The notes below the pieces were generated by a model. That model was not told the DNA's origin. It worked only from the letters and a program-made list of their open reading frames with translations, and made no database searches. The position numbers and the translations under genes were made by a program. From Orychophragmus violaceus (taxonomy: Eukaryota > Streptophyta > Magnoliopsida > Brassicales > Brassicaceae), in contig CM058237.1 in NCBI GenBank assembly GCA_030180135.1, forward strand, positions 107,337,904-107,401,903: 64,000 nt of DNA. The letters are read 5' to 3'. This document shows, one piece after another, positions 1 through 9,150 of this stretch. Position 1 is the first letter of the stretch, and each line of letters begins with the position of its first letter.

Positions 1-411
1 TTGGATCGAGTTTTTTTGAAACTATCATGACCAAAACCCTTAAAATGGAATATAAAAGAGGTCTGGTGAAGAAATTGGTGGAAAACAAATGACCCGAAAA
101 ACCCGTCTATACACCGTGGGAAGGTTATAGCCTACCGAGAACCAAGGTTCCATGACCCGAAATAATTGACTCGAGTTTTTTTGAAACTATCAAGACCCAA
201 ACCTCTCAAATGGATAACAAAGAGGTCTGGTGAAGAAATTGGTGGAAAACAATGACGGGATAGGATAATCATGACCGGATGCAACCGCCGGGAAGGATCC
301 TAAGGCCAAAATGCAAGTTTCCATGACCCTGGAAGAATTGGATCGAGTTTTTTTGAAACTATCATGACCAAAACCCTTAAAATGGGATATAAAAGAGGCT
401 GGTGAAGAAAT
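1..411 (-). repeat. Inverted satellite segment at left edge
   Basis: The sequence here is the reverse complement of the array direction: GATCGAGTTTTTTTGAAACTATC at the start, GGTGAAGAAATTGGTGG, then TTGACTCGAGTTTTTTTG. The same landmark returns at 338, 337 bp later. This inverted monomer is therefore about 335 bp, lacks a normal subunit c, and instead joins a subunit a end directly to module C-like ATCATGACCGGATGCAACCG near 265-290. The switch to forward orientation falls at 409-411, with a 3-base AAT shared by both sides. The segment continues beyond the window on the left. Confidence 0.9.
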
Positions 412-524
412 CAGTTTATCTTATCCCGTCATTTTTTTTTCCACCAATTTCTTCACCAGACCTCTTTGTTATCCATTTGAGAGGTTTGGGTCTTGATAGT
501 TTCAAAAAAACTCGAGTCAATTTT

Positions 525-642
525 TTCGGGTCAAGGAACCTTGGTTCTCGGTAGGCTATAACCTTCCCACGGTGTATAGACGGTTCGGGTCAAGGAACAT
601 TGGTTCTCGGTAGGCTATAACCTTCCCACGGTGTATAGACGG
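525..642 (+). repeat. 59-bp local tandem duplication within subunits a/b
   Basis: The segment containing TTCGGGTCAAGGAAC, TTGGTTCTCGGTAGGC and CCACGGTGTATAGACGG occurs twice in a row. The landmark TTGGTTCTCG starts at 541 and again at 600, a 59-bp step. The first copy is cut at GACGG and joined straight to TTCGGGTC. This duplication is not seen elsewhere in the window. Confidence 0.85.
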
Positions 643-1260
643 GTTTTTCGGGTCATTTGTTTCCCACCAATTTCTTCACCAGACCTCTTTTATATCCCAT
701 TTTAAGGGTTTTGGTCATGATAGTTTCAAAAAAACTCGATCCAATTCTTCCTGGGTCGTGGAAACTTGCATTTTGGCCTTAGAATCCTTCTCGGCGGTGC
801 ATCTGGTCAGGATAATCCATCCCGTTAGTCAGTATGGCCGATATATTCCTTCCCGTCAGTCCATTAGGAGGTTTTGGCCTTAGGATCCTTCCCCCGGTGG
901 ATAGAATCAGTTTATCATATCCCGTCATTGTTGTTTCCACCAATTTCTTCACCAGACCTCTTTGTTATCCATTTGAGAGGTTTGGGTCTTGATAGTTTCA
1001 AAAAAACTCGAGTCAATTTTTTTCGGGTCAAGGAACCTTGGTTCTCGGTAGGCTATAACCTTCCCACGGTGTATAGACGGGTTTTTTGGGTCATTTGTTT
1101 TCCACCAATTTCTTCACCAGACCTCTTTTATATCCCATTTTAAGGGTTCTGGTCATGATAGTTTCAAAAAAACTCGATCCAATTCTTCCTGGGTCATGGA
1201 AACTTGCATTTTGGCCTTAGAATCCTTCTCGGCGGTGGATCTGGTCAGGATAATCCATCA

Positions 1261-1500
1261 CGTTAGTCAGTATGGCCGAGATAGTCCTTCACGTCAGTTC
1301 GTTTCCATCCCGTTAGTCAGTATGGCCGAGATAGTTCTTCACGTCAGTTCATTAGGAGGTTTTGGCCTAAGAATCCTTCTCGGCGGTGCATCTGGTCAGG
1401 ATAATCCATCACGTCAGTCAGTATGGCCGAGATAGTCCTTCCCGTCAGTTCGTTTCCATCCCGTTAGTCAGTATGCCCGAGATAGTCCTTCACGTCAGTT
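1261..1500 (+). repeat. 50-bp sub-repeat cluster
   Basis: CGTTAGTCAGTATGGCCGAG starts at 1261 and again at 1311, 50 bp apart. Related copies follow after an intervening subunit c. The unit is CCCGTTAGTCAGTATGGCC, then GAGATAGTCCTTCCCGTCAG, then TTCGTTTCCAT. A single copy of this unit forms the tail of subunit c in plain monomers, so these clusters are local expansions of that tail. Confidence 0.82.
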
Positions 1501-2168
1501 CGTTTCCGTCCCGTCAGTCATTCTGGCCGCGAGAATGCTAGTCCTTTGTTTTTTTGGTCGAGGGATTCCACACCTTACGTCATTTAGGGTGGTTTTTTGG
1601 CCTTAGGATCCTTCCCGGCGGTTCATCCGGTCATGATAATCCATCCCGTCAATCAGTATGGCCGAGATAGTCATTCCCGTCAGTTCTTTTCCATCCCGTT
1701 AGTCAGTATGGCCGAGATAGTCCTTCCCGTCAGTTCATTTCCATCCCGTCAGTCATTCTGGCCGCGAGAATGCTAGTCCTTTGTTGTTTTGGCCGAGGGA
1801 TTCGACACCTTACGTCATTTAGGGTGGTTTTTGGCCTTAGGATCCTTCCCGGCGGTTCATCCGGTCATGATAATTCATCCTGTCAATCAGTATGGCCGAG
1901 ATAGTCATTCCCGTCAGTTCGTTTCCATCCCGTTAATCAGTATGGCCGAGATAGTCCTTCACGTCAGTTCGTTTCCGTCCCGTCAGTCATTCTGGCCGTG
2001 AGAATGCTAGTCCTTTGTTGTTTTGGCCGAGGGATTCCACACCTTACGTCATTTAGGGTGGTTTTTTGGCCTTAGAATCCTTCCCGGCGGTTCATCCGGT
2101 CATGATAATCCATCCCGTTAGTCAGTATGGCCGAGATAGTCATTCCCGTCAGTTCGTTTCCCTCCCGT

Positions 2169-2373
2169 CGGCCATACTGACTGACGGGATGGATTATCAT
2201 GACCCAGGAAGAATTGGATCGAGTTTTTTTGAAACTATCATGACCAAAACCCTTAAAATGGGATATAAAAGAGGTCTGGTGAAGAAATTGGTGGAAAACA
2301 AATGACCCGAAAAACCCATCTACACACCGTGGGAAGGTTATAGCCTACCGAGAACCAAGGTTCCATGACCCGA
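2169..2373 (-). repeat. Short inverted segment (about 205 bp)
   Basis: The sequence turns to the reverse direction at GGCCATACTGACTGACGGG (2169) and back at CCCGAGATAG (2369-2373). Inside, two non-adjacent repeat parts are joined: the reverse of module C/50-bp sequence up to ATTATCATGACC, then the reverse of subunits b and a from CAGGAAGAATTGG. The internal join sits in CATGACC, which both source sequences contain, and the right border shares CCGA with both sides. These short shared bases fit microhomology-mediated rejoining; that mechanism is inference. Confidence 0.88.
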
Positions 2374-2559
2374 GATAGTCCTTCCCGTCAGTTCGTTTCC
2401 ATCTCGTTAGTCAGTATGGCCGAGAATTTTGGCCTTAGAATCCTTCTCTGCGGTGCATCTGGTCAGGATAATCCATCCCGTTAGTCAGTATGGCCGAGAT
2501 AGTCCTTCCCGTCAGTCCATTAGAAGGTTTTGGCCTTAGGATCCTTCCCCCGGTGGATA

Positions 2560-3272
2560 GAATCAGTTTATCCTATCCCGTCATTGTTTTTTCCCCCAAT
2601 TTCTTCACCAGACCTCTTTGTTATCCATTTGAGAGGTTTGGGTCTTGATAGTTTCAAAAAAACTCGAGTCAATTATTTCGGGTCATGGAACCTTGGTTCT
2701 CGGTAGGCTATAACCTTCCCACGGTGTATAGACGGGTTTTTCGGGTCATTTGCTTTCCACCAATTTCTTCACCAGACCTCTTTTATATCCCATTTTAAGG
2801 GTTTTGGTCATGATAGTTTCAAAAAAACTCGATCCAATTCTTCATGGGTCATGGAAACTTGCATTTTGGCCTTAGACATTAGGAGGTTTTGGCCTTAGGA
2901 TCCTTCCCCCGGTGGATAGAATCAGTTTATCCTATCCCGTCATTGTTTTTTCCACCAATTTCTTCACCATACCTCTTTGTTATCCATTTGAGAGGTTTGG
3001 GTCTTGATAGTTTCAAAAAAACTCGAGTCAATTTTTTTCGGGTCATGGAACCTTGGTTCTCGGTTGGCTATAACCTTCCCACGGTGTATAGACGGGTTTT
3101 TCGGGTCATTTGTTTTCCACCAATTTCTTCACCATACCTCTTTTATATCCTATTTTAAGGGTTTTGGTCATGATAGTTTCAAAAAAACTCGATCCAATTC
3201 TTCCTGGGTCATGGAAACTTGCATTTTGGCCTTGGAATCCTTCTCGGCGGTGCATCTGGTCAGGATAATCCA
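2560..3272 (+). repeat. 1234-bp-spaced duplication, copy 1
   Basis: This copy carries a deletion of most of subunit c, so that GGCCTTAGA is joined directly to CATTAGGAGG at about 2876. It also has AATTATTTCGGG near 2672 and GGTTGGCTATAACC near 3063. The same marks recur 1234 bp downstream. It diverges from copy 2 near 3273, where this copy reads CATCCCGTTAG and the other CATCACGTCAG. Confidence 0.8.
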
Positions 3273-3793
3273 TCCCGTTAGTCAGTATGGCCGAGATAGT
3301 CCTTCCCGTCAGTCCATTAGGAGGTTTTGGCCTTAGGATCCTACCTCCGGTGGAAAGAATCAGTTTATCCTATCCCGTCATTGTTTTTTCCACCAATTTC
3401 TTCACCACACCTCTTTGTTATCCATTTGAGAGGTTTGGGTCTTGATAGTTTCAAAAAAACTCGAGTCAATTTTTTCGGGTCAAGGAACCTTGGTTCTCGG
3501 TAGGCTATAACCTTCCCACGGTGTATAGACAGGTTTTTCGGGTCATTTGTTTTCCACCAATTTCTTCACCAGACCTCTTTTATATCCCATTTTAAGGGTT
3601 TTGGTCATGATAGTTTCAAAAAAACTCGATCCAATTCTTCCTGGGTCATGGAAACTTGCATTTTGGCCTTAGGATCCTTCCCGGCGGTTCATCCGGTCAT
3701 GATAATCCATCCCGTCAGTCAGTATGGCCGATATAGTCCTTCACGTCAGTCCATTAGGAGGTTTTGGCCTTAGGATCCTTCCCCCGGTGGATA

Positions 3794-4506
3794 GAATCAG
3801 TTTATCCTATCCCGTCATTGTTTTTTCCACCAATTTCTTCACCAGGCCTCTTTGTTATCCATTTGAGAGGTTTGGGTCTTGATAGTTTCAAAAAAACTCG
3901 AGTCAATTATTTCGGGTCAAGGAACCTTGGTTCTCGGTAGGCTATAACCTTCCCACGGTGTATAGACGAGTTTTTCGGGTCATTTGTTTTCCACCAATTT
4001 CTTCTCCAGACCTCTTTTATATCCCATTTTAAGGGTTTTGGTCATGATAGTTTCAAAAAAACTCGATCCAATTCTTCATGGGTCATGGAAACTTGCATTT
4101 TGGCCTTAGACATTAGGAGGTTTTGGCCTTAGGATCCTTCCCCCGGTGGATAGAATCAGTTTATCCTATCCCGTCATTGTTTTTTCCACCAATTTCTTCA
4201 CCATACCTCTTTGTTATCCATTTGAGAGGTTTGGGTCTTGATAGTTTCAAAAAAACTCGAGTCAATTTTTTTCGGGTCATGGAACCTTGGTTCTCGGTTG
4301 GCTATAACCTTCCCACGGTGTATAGACGGGTTTTTCGGGTCATTTGTTTTCCACCAATTTCTTCACCATACCTCTTTTATATCCTATTTTAAGGGTTTTG
4401 GTCATGATAGTTTCAAAAAAACTCGATCCAATTCTTCCTGGGTCATGGAAACTTGCATTTTGGCCTTGGAATCCTTCTCGGCGGTGCATCTGGTCAGGAT
4501 AATCCA
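3794..4506 (+). repeat. 1234-bp-spaced duplication, copy 2
   Basis: This is the second copy of the segment with the subunit c deletion (GGCCTTAGACATTAGG at about 4103) and the same private variants AATTATTTCGGG and GGTTGGCTATAACC. Sharing the deletion junction shows that the deletion came before the duplication. Confidence 0.8.
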
Positions 4507-4562
4507 TCACGTCAGTCAGTATGGCCGAGATAGTCCTTTCCGTCAGTCCATTAGGAGGTTTT

Positions 4563-4731
4563 GGCCTTAGGATCCTTCCCCCGGTGGATAGAATCAGTTT
4601 ATCCTATCCCGTCATTTGTTTTCCACCAATTTCTTCACCAGACCTCTTTGTTATCCATTTGAGAGGTTTGGGTCTTGATAGTTTCAAAAAAACTCGAGTC
4701 AATTTTTTCGGGTCAAGGAACCTTGGTTCTC
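4563..4731 (+). repeat. Subunit a of the monomer (about 169 bp)
   Basis: The subunit begins at GGCCTTAGGATCCTTCCCCC and ends before GGTAGGCTATAACC. It contains the variant CTCTTTGTTATCCATTTGAG and the XhoI form of the A-tract junction (CTCGAG followed by TCAATT). It aligns along most of its length with subunit b: both share ATnACCTTCCC or ATCCTTCCC, CGGTGnATAGA, CCACCAATTTCTTCACCAG, GATAGTTTCAAAAAAACTCGA and the TCATGGAA/TCAAGGAA tail. The length is near that of one nucleosome plus linker, which is common among satellites; any chromatin role is inference. Confidence 0.85.
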
Positions 4732-4897
4732 GGTAGGCTATAACCTTCCCACGGTGTATAGACGGGTTTTTCAGGTCATTTGTTTTCCACCAATTTCTTC
4801 ACCAGACCTCTTTTATATCCCATTTTAAGGGTTTTGGTCATGATAGTTTCAAAAAAACTCGATCCAATTCTTCCTGGGTCATGGAAACTTGCATTTT
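4732..4897 (+). repeat. Subunit b of the monomer (about 166 bp)
   Basis: The subunit begins at GGTAGGCTATAACCTTCCC and ends at the TTGCATTTT before the next GGCCTTAG. It differs from subunit a by CTCTTTTATATCCCATTTTA in place of CTCTTTGTTATCCATTTGAG, and by CTCGATCC in place of CTCGAGTC after the A-tract. The two A7 tracts of a and b lie about 165 bp apart. A natural 272-bp monomer at 28136 is 436 minus 164, which supports a and b being exchangeable homologous units. Confidence 0.85.
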
Positions 4898-4998
4898 GGC
4901 CTTAGAATCCTTCTCGGCGGTGCATCTGGTCAGGATAATCCATCACGTCAGTCAGTATGGCCGAGATAGTCCTTCCCGTCAGTCCATTAGGAGGTTTT
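4898..4998 (+). repeat. Subunit c, shortened third unit (about 101 bp)
   Basis: It starts with GGCCTTAGAATCCTTCTCGG, clearly related to the start of subunit a, then continues with GGTGCATCTGGTCAGGATAATCC, aligning with the GGTGGATAGAATCAG region of a. After CCATCACGT or CCATCCCGT it leaves the a/b plan and carries one copy of the 50-bp sub-repeat (CAGTATGGCCGAGATAGTCC), then CATTAGGAGG. It lacks the CCACCAATTTCTTC core and the A-tract, so it reads as a third unit cut short and joined to the 50-bp repeat. Confidence 0.8.
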
Positions 4999-5502
4999 GG
5001 CCTTAGGATCCTTCCCCCGGTGGATAGAATCAGTTTATCCTATCCCGTCATTTGTTTTCCACCAATTTCTTCACCAGACCTCTTTGTTATCCATTTGAGA
5101 GGTTTGGGTCTTGATAGTTTCAAAAAAACTCGAGTCAATTTTTTCGGGTCAAGGAACCTTGGTTCTCGGTAGGCTATAACCTTCCCACGGTGTATAGACG
5201 GGTTTTTTGGGTCATTTGTTTTCCACCAATTTCTTCACCAGACCTCTTTTATATCCCATTTTAAGGGTTTTGGTCATGATAGTTTCAAAAAAACTCGATC
5301 CAATTCTTCCTGGGTCATGGAAACTTGCATTTTGTCCTTAGAATCCTTCTCGGCGGTGCATCTGGTCAGGATAATCCATCACATCAGTCAGTTTGGCCGA
5401 GATAGTCCTTCCCGTAATTTTTTTCCATCCCGTTAGTCAGTATGGCCGAGATAGTCCTTCACGTCAGTTCGTTTCCATCCCGTCAGTCATTCTGGCCGCG
5501 AG

Positions 5503-6540
5503 ACGGGAAGGAATATCTCGGCCATACTGATTGACGGGATGGATTATCCTGACCAGATGCACCGCCGAGAAGGATTCTAAGGCCAAAAACCCACCCTAAA
5601 TGACGTAAGGTGTGGAATCCCTCGGCCAAAAAAACAAAGGACTAGCATTCTCGCGACCAGAATGACTGACGGGACTGAAACGAACTGACGTGAAGGACTA
5701 TCTCGGCCATACTGACTAACGGGATGGAAACGAACTGACGGGAAGGACTATCTCGGCCATAATGATTGACGGGATGGATTATCATGACCGGATGAACCGC
5801 CGGGAAGGATCCTAAGGCCAAAAAACCACCCTAAATGACGTAAGGTGTGGAATCCCTCGACCAAAAAAACAAAGGACTAGCATTCTCGCGGCTAGAATGA
5901 CTGACGGGATGGAAACGAACTGACGTGAAGGACTATCTCGGCCATACTGATTGACGGGATGGATTATCATGACCGGATGAACCGCCAGGAAGGATCCTAA
6001 GGCCAAAAAACCACCCTAAATGACGTAAGGTGTGGAATCCCTCGACCAAAAAAACAAAGGACTAGCATTCTCGCGGCCAGAATGACTGACGGGATGGAAA
6101 CGAATTGACGTGAAGGACTATCTCGGCCATACTGACTAACGGGATGGAAAAGAACTGACGGGAAGGACTATATCGGCCATACTGACTAACGGGATGGAAA
6201 CGAACTGACGGGAATGACTATCTCGGCCATACTGATTGACGGGATTGATTATCATGACCGGATGAACCGCCGGGAAGGATCCTAAGGCCAAAAACCACCC
6301 TAAATGACGTAAGGTGTGGAATCCCTCGGCCAAAACAACAAAGGACTAGCATTCTCGCGGCCAGAATGACTGACGGGACGGAAACGAACTGACGTGAAGG
6401 ACTATCTCGGCCATACTGACTAACGGGATGGAAACGAACTGACGGGAAGGAATATCTCGGCCATACTAACTGACGTGATGGATTATCCTGACCAGATGCA
6501 CCGCCGAGAAGGATTCTAAGGCCAAAATGCAAGTTTCCAT
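5503..6540 (-). repeat. Large inverted segment (about 1.04 kb)
   Basis: From GACGGGAAGGAATATCTCGG at the left border to GCAAGTTTCCATG at 6540 the array is reverse-complemented. It holds about four reversed module C copies (CTAGCATTCTCGCGG near 5645, 5880, 6065 and 6350) and reversed 50-bp sub-repeats, with one partial subunit c at each end. At the right border a reversed TTTCCATG is followed at once by forward GTGTATAGACGGG of subunit b. At the left border forward TCTGGCCGCGAG meets reversed ACGGGAAGG. This is the largest inversion in the window. Confidence 0.92.
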
Positions 6541-6740
6541 GGTGTATAGACGGGTTTTTTGGGTCATTGTTTTTCCACCAATTTCTTCACCAGACCTCTT
6601 TTATATCCCCTTTTAAGGGTTTTGGTCATGATAGTTTCAAAAAAACTCGATCCAATTCTTCCTGGGTCATGGAAACTTGCATTTTGGCCTTAGAATCCTT
6701 CTCGGCGGTGCATCTGGTCAGGATAATCCATCACGTCAGT

Positions 6741-6900
6741 CAGTATGGCCGAGATAGTCCTTCCCGTCAGTTCGTTTCCATCCTGTTATTCAGTATGGCC
6801 GAGATAGTCCTTCCCATCAGTTTGTTTCCATCCCGTTAGTCAGTATGGCCGAGATAGTCCTTCACGTCAGTTCGTTTCTTCTGGTCAGTCATTATGGCCG
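6741..6900 (+). repeat. 50-bp sub-repeat ladder, at least four copies
   Basis: TATGGCCGAGATAG starts near 6744, 6794, 6844 and 6894, a 50-bp step. Copies differ by several bases each (CCTGTTATTCAG, CCCATCAGTTTG, TTCTGGTCAGTC), more than neighbouring copies elsewhere, which suggests that this ladder has escaped recent homogenisation. Confidence 0.85.
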
Positions 6901-7015
6901 AGATAGTTTTTCCCGTCTCTTCGTTTCCATCCAGTCAGTGGTTCTGGCTGCGAGAACGCTAGTCCTTGCTAGTTTTGCCCCAGAGATTCCACACCGTACG
7001 TCATTAGGGTGGTTT
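6880..7015 (+). repeat. Most diverged module C copy
   Basis: The module C plan is recognisable, but with many private changes: GTGGTTCTGGCTGCGAG, GAACGCTAGTCCTTGCTAG, GCCCCAGAGATTCC and ACACCGTACGTCATTAGGG in place of the usual forms. Most other module C copies differ from each other by only a few bases. It may be an old copy left behind at an array edge, or the trace of a second repeat subfamily. Confidence 0.75.
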
Positions 7016-7800
7016 TTTGGCCTTAGGATCCTTCCCGGCGGTTCATCCGGTCAGGATAATCCATCACGTCAGTCAGTATGGCCGAGCTAGTCCTTCCTGT
7101 CAGTTCGTTTCCATCCCGTTAGTCAGTATGGCCGAGATAGTCCTTTCCGTCAGTTCGTTTCCATCACGTCAGTCAGTATAGCCGAGATAGTCCTTCCCGT
7201 CAGTTCGGTTCTCGGTAGGCTATAACCTTCCCACGGTGTATAGACGGGTTTTTCGGGTCATTTGTTTTCCACCAATTTCTTCACCAAACCTCTTTTATAT
7301 CCCATTTTAAGGGTTTTGGTCATGATAGTTTCAAAAAAACTCGATCCAATTCTTCCTGGGTCATGGAAACTTGCATTTTGGCCTTAGAATCCTTCTCGGC
7401 GGTGCATCTGGTCAGGATAATCCATCACGTTAGTCAGTATGGCCAAGATAGTCCTTCCCGTCAGTCCATTAGGAGGTTTTGGCCTTAGGATCCTTCCCCC
7501 GGTGGATAGAATCAGTTTATCCTATCCCGTCATTGTTTTTTCCACCAATTTCTTCACCAGACCTCTTTGTTATCCATTTGAGAGGTTTGGGTCTTGATAG
7601 TTTCAAAAAAACTCGAGTCAATTTTTTCGGGTCAAGGAACCTTGGTTCTCGGTAAGCTATAACCTTCCCACGGTGTATAGACGGGTTTTTCGGGTCATTT
7701 GTTTTCCACCAATTTCTTCACCAGACCTCTTTTATATCCCATTTTAAGGGTTTTGGTCATGATAGTTTCAAAAAAACTCGATCCAATTCTTCCTGGGTCA

Positions 7801-9150
7801 TGGAAACTTGCATTTTGGCCTTAGGATCCTTCCCGGCGGTTGCATCCGGTCATGATAATCCATCCCGTCAATCAGTATGGCCGAGATAGTCCTTCACGTC
7901 AGTTTGTTTCCATCCCGTCAGTCATTCTGGCCACGAGAATGGTAGTCCTTTGTTGTTTGGCCGAGGGATTCCACACCTTACGTCATTTAGGGTGGTTTTT
8001 TGGCCTTAGGATCCTTCCCGGCGGTTCATCCGGTCATGATAATCCATCACGTCAGTCAGTATGGCCGAGATAGTCCTTCCCGTCAGTTCGTTTCCATCCC
8101 GTTAGTCATTATGGCCGAGATAGTCAGTCACGTCAGCACGTCAATCAGTATGGCCGAGAAGAATTGGATCGAGTTTTTTTGAAACTATCATGACCAAAAC
8201 CCTTAAAATGGGATATAAAAGAGGTCTGGTGAAGAAATTGGTGGAAAACAAATGACCCGAAAAACCCGTCTATACACCGTGTCTTCCTGGGTCATGGAAA
8301 CTTGCATTTTGGCCTTAGAATCCTTTTCGGCGGTGCATCTGGTCAGGATAATCCATCACGTCAGTCAGTATGGCCGAGATATTCCTTCCCGTCAGTTCGT
8401 TTCCATCCCGTTAGTCAGTATGGCCGAGATAGTCCTTCACGTCAGTTCGTTTCCGTCCCGTCAGTCATTATGGCCGCGAGAATGCTAGTCCTTTGTTGTT
8501 TTGGCCGAGGGATTCCACACCTTACGTCATTTAGGGTGGTTTTTGGCCTTATGATCCTTCCCGGCGGTTCATCCGGTCATGATAATCCATCCCGTCAATC
8601 AGTATGGCCGAGATAGTCATTCCCGTCAGTTCGTTTCCATCCCGTTAGTCAGTATGGCCGAGATAGTCCTTCCCGTCAGTTCGTTTCCATCCCGTTAGTC
8701 AGTATGGCCGAGATAGTCCTTCACGTCAGTTCGTTTCTATCCCGTCAGTCATTCTGGCCGCGAGAATGCTAGTCCTTTGTTTTTTTGGTCGAGGGATTCC
8801 ACACCTTACGTCATTTAAGGTGGTTTTTGGCCTTAGGATCCTTCCCCCGGTGGATAGAATCAGTTTATCCTATCCCGTCATTGTTTTTTCCACCAATTTC
8901 TTCACCAGACCTCTTTGTTATCCATTTGAGAGGTTTGGGTCTTGATAGTTTCAAAAAAACTCGAGTCAATTTTTTTCGGGTCAAGGAACCTTGGTTCTCG
9001 ATAGGCTATAACCTTCCCACGGTGTATAGACGGGTTTTTCGGGTCATTTGTTTTCCACCAATTTCTTCACCAGACCTCTTTTATATCCCATTTTAAGGGT
9101 TTTGGTCATGATAGTTTCAAAAAAAACTCGATCCAATTCTTCCGGGGTCA
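7801..9150 (+). repeat. 1350-bp higher-order repeat, copy 1
   Basis: Comparison with 9151-10500 shows the same order of modules at a constant 1350-bp offset, with only a handful of base differences that I could see (for example T at 8326 against C at 9676, CGATAGGC near 9000 against CGGTAGGC near 10350, and CCGGGGTC against CCTGGGTC at the end). The unit holds module C copies, three 50-bp sub-repeats near 8591-8740, one short inverted segment and one 436-type part. Confidence 0.93.
8158..8281 (-). repeat. Short inverted segment inside the 1350-bp repeat, copy 1
   Basis: A reversed piece of subunits b/a, from AGAATTGGATCGAG to CTATACACCGTG, is inserted between forward TATGGCCGAGA and forward TCTTCCTGGGTCATGG. 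An identical insertion lies 1350 bp downstream. Confidence 0.9.

Larger units (their letters stand above)
412..2168 (+). repeat. Forward mosaic block with 50-bp sub-repeats and module C
   Basis: The block opens inside subunit a (TCAGTTTATC), runs through about one and a half monomers to 1230, then turns into 50-bp sub-repeats (for example 1261 and 1311) alternating with module C copies near 1530, 1765 and 2000. Substitutions between copies are denser than in the rest of the window, with variants such as CACGTCAG, CCCGTTAG and CCCGTCAG side by side. No gene is visible. Confidence 0.85.
4549..4984 (+). repeat. Reference 436-bp satellite monomer
   Basis: This monomer runs from one CATTAGGAGG to the next, at 4549 and 4985, exactly 436 bp apart. 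The following monomer repeats it almost base for base. In order it holds the BamHI-containing GGCCTTAGGATCC, a pyrimidine-rich stretch with CCACCAATTTCTTC, an A7 tract followed by the XhoI site CTCGAG, the near-palindrome GAACCTTGGTTC, a second CCACCAATTTCTTC about 164 bp after the first, a second A7 tract followed by CTCGATCC, and a tail with CAGTATGGCCGAGATAG. Most plain monomers in 10-64 kb match this plan, with changes mainly in homopolymer length. The start point is a convention. Confidence 0.93.
2374..5502 (+). repeat. Forward monomer block with a 1234-bp repeat period
   Basis: This is a run of 436-bp type monomers. Some monomers lack most of subunit c. The last two plain monomers are at 4549 and 4985. 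A near-identical segment occurs at about 2560-3272 and again at 3794-4506, 1234 bp later. After 5390 the block passes into 50-bp sub-repeats and stops at 5502 at an inversion border. Confidence 0.85.
6541..7800 (+). repeat. Forward mosaic block after the inversion
   Basis: It begins in mid subunit b, then carries a 50-bp sub-repeat ladder at 6741-6900, an unusually diverged module C, more sub-repeats to 7210, and two plain monomers to 7800. No gene or RNA is visible. Confidence 0.85.

Noticed and set aside
580..595. Pol III B box (GGTTCGGGTC) suggesting a tRNA or SINE origin
   Set aside because: It arises only at the junction of the 59-bp duplication. No A box, no cloverleaf and no equivalent exists in normal monomers.
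6750..6800. CENP-B box likeness in TTCGTTTCCATCCCG of the 50-bp sub-repeat
   Set aside because: The spacing resembles the known pattern TTCG-4-A-2-CGGG, but the central A and two of the CGGG bases are missing in all copies I checked, so the core is not met.
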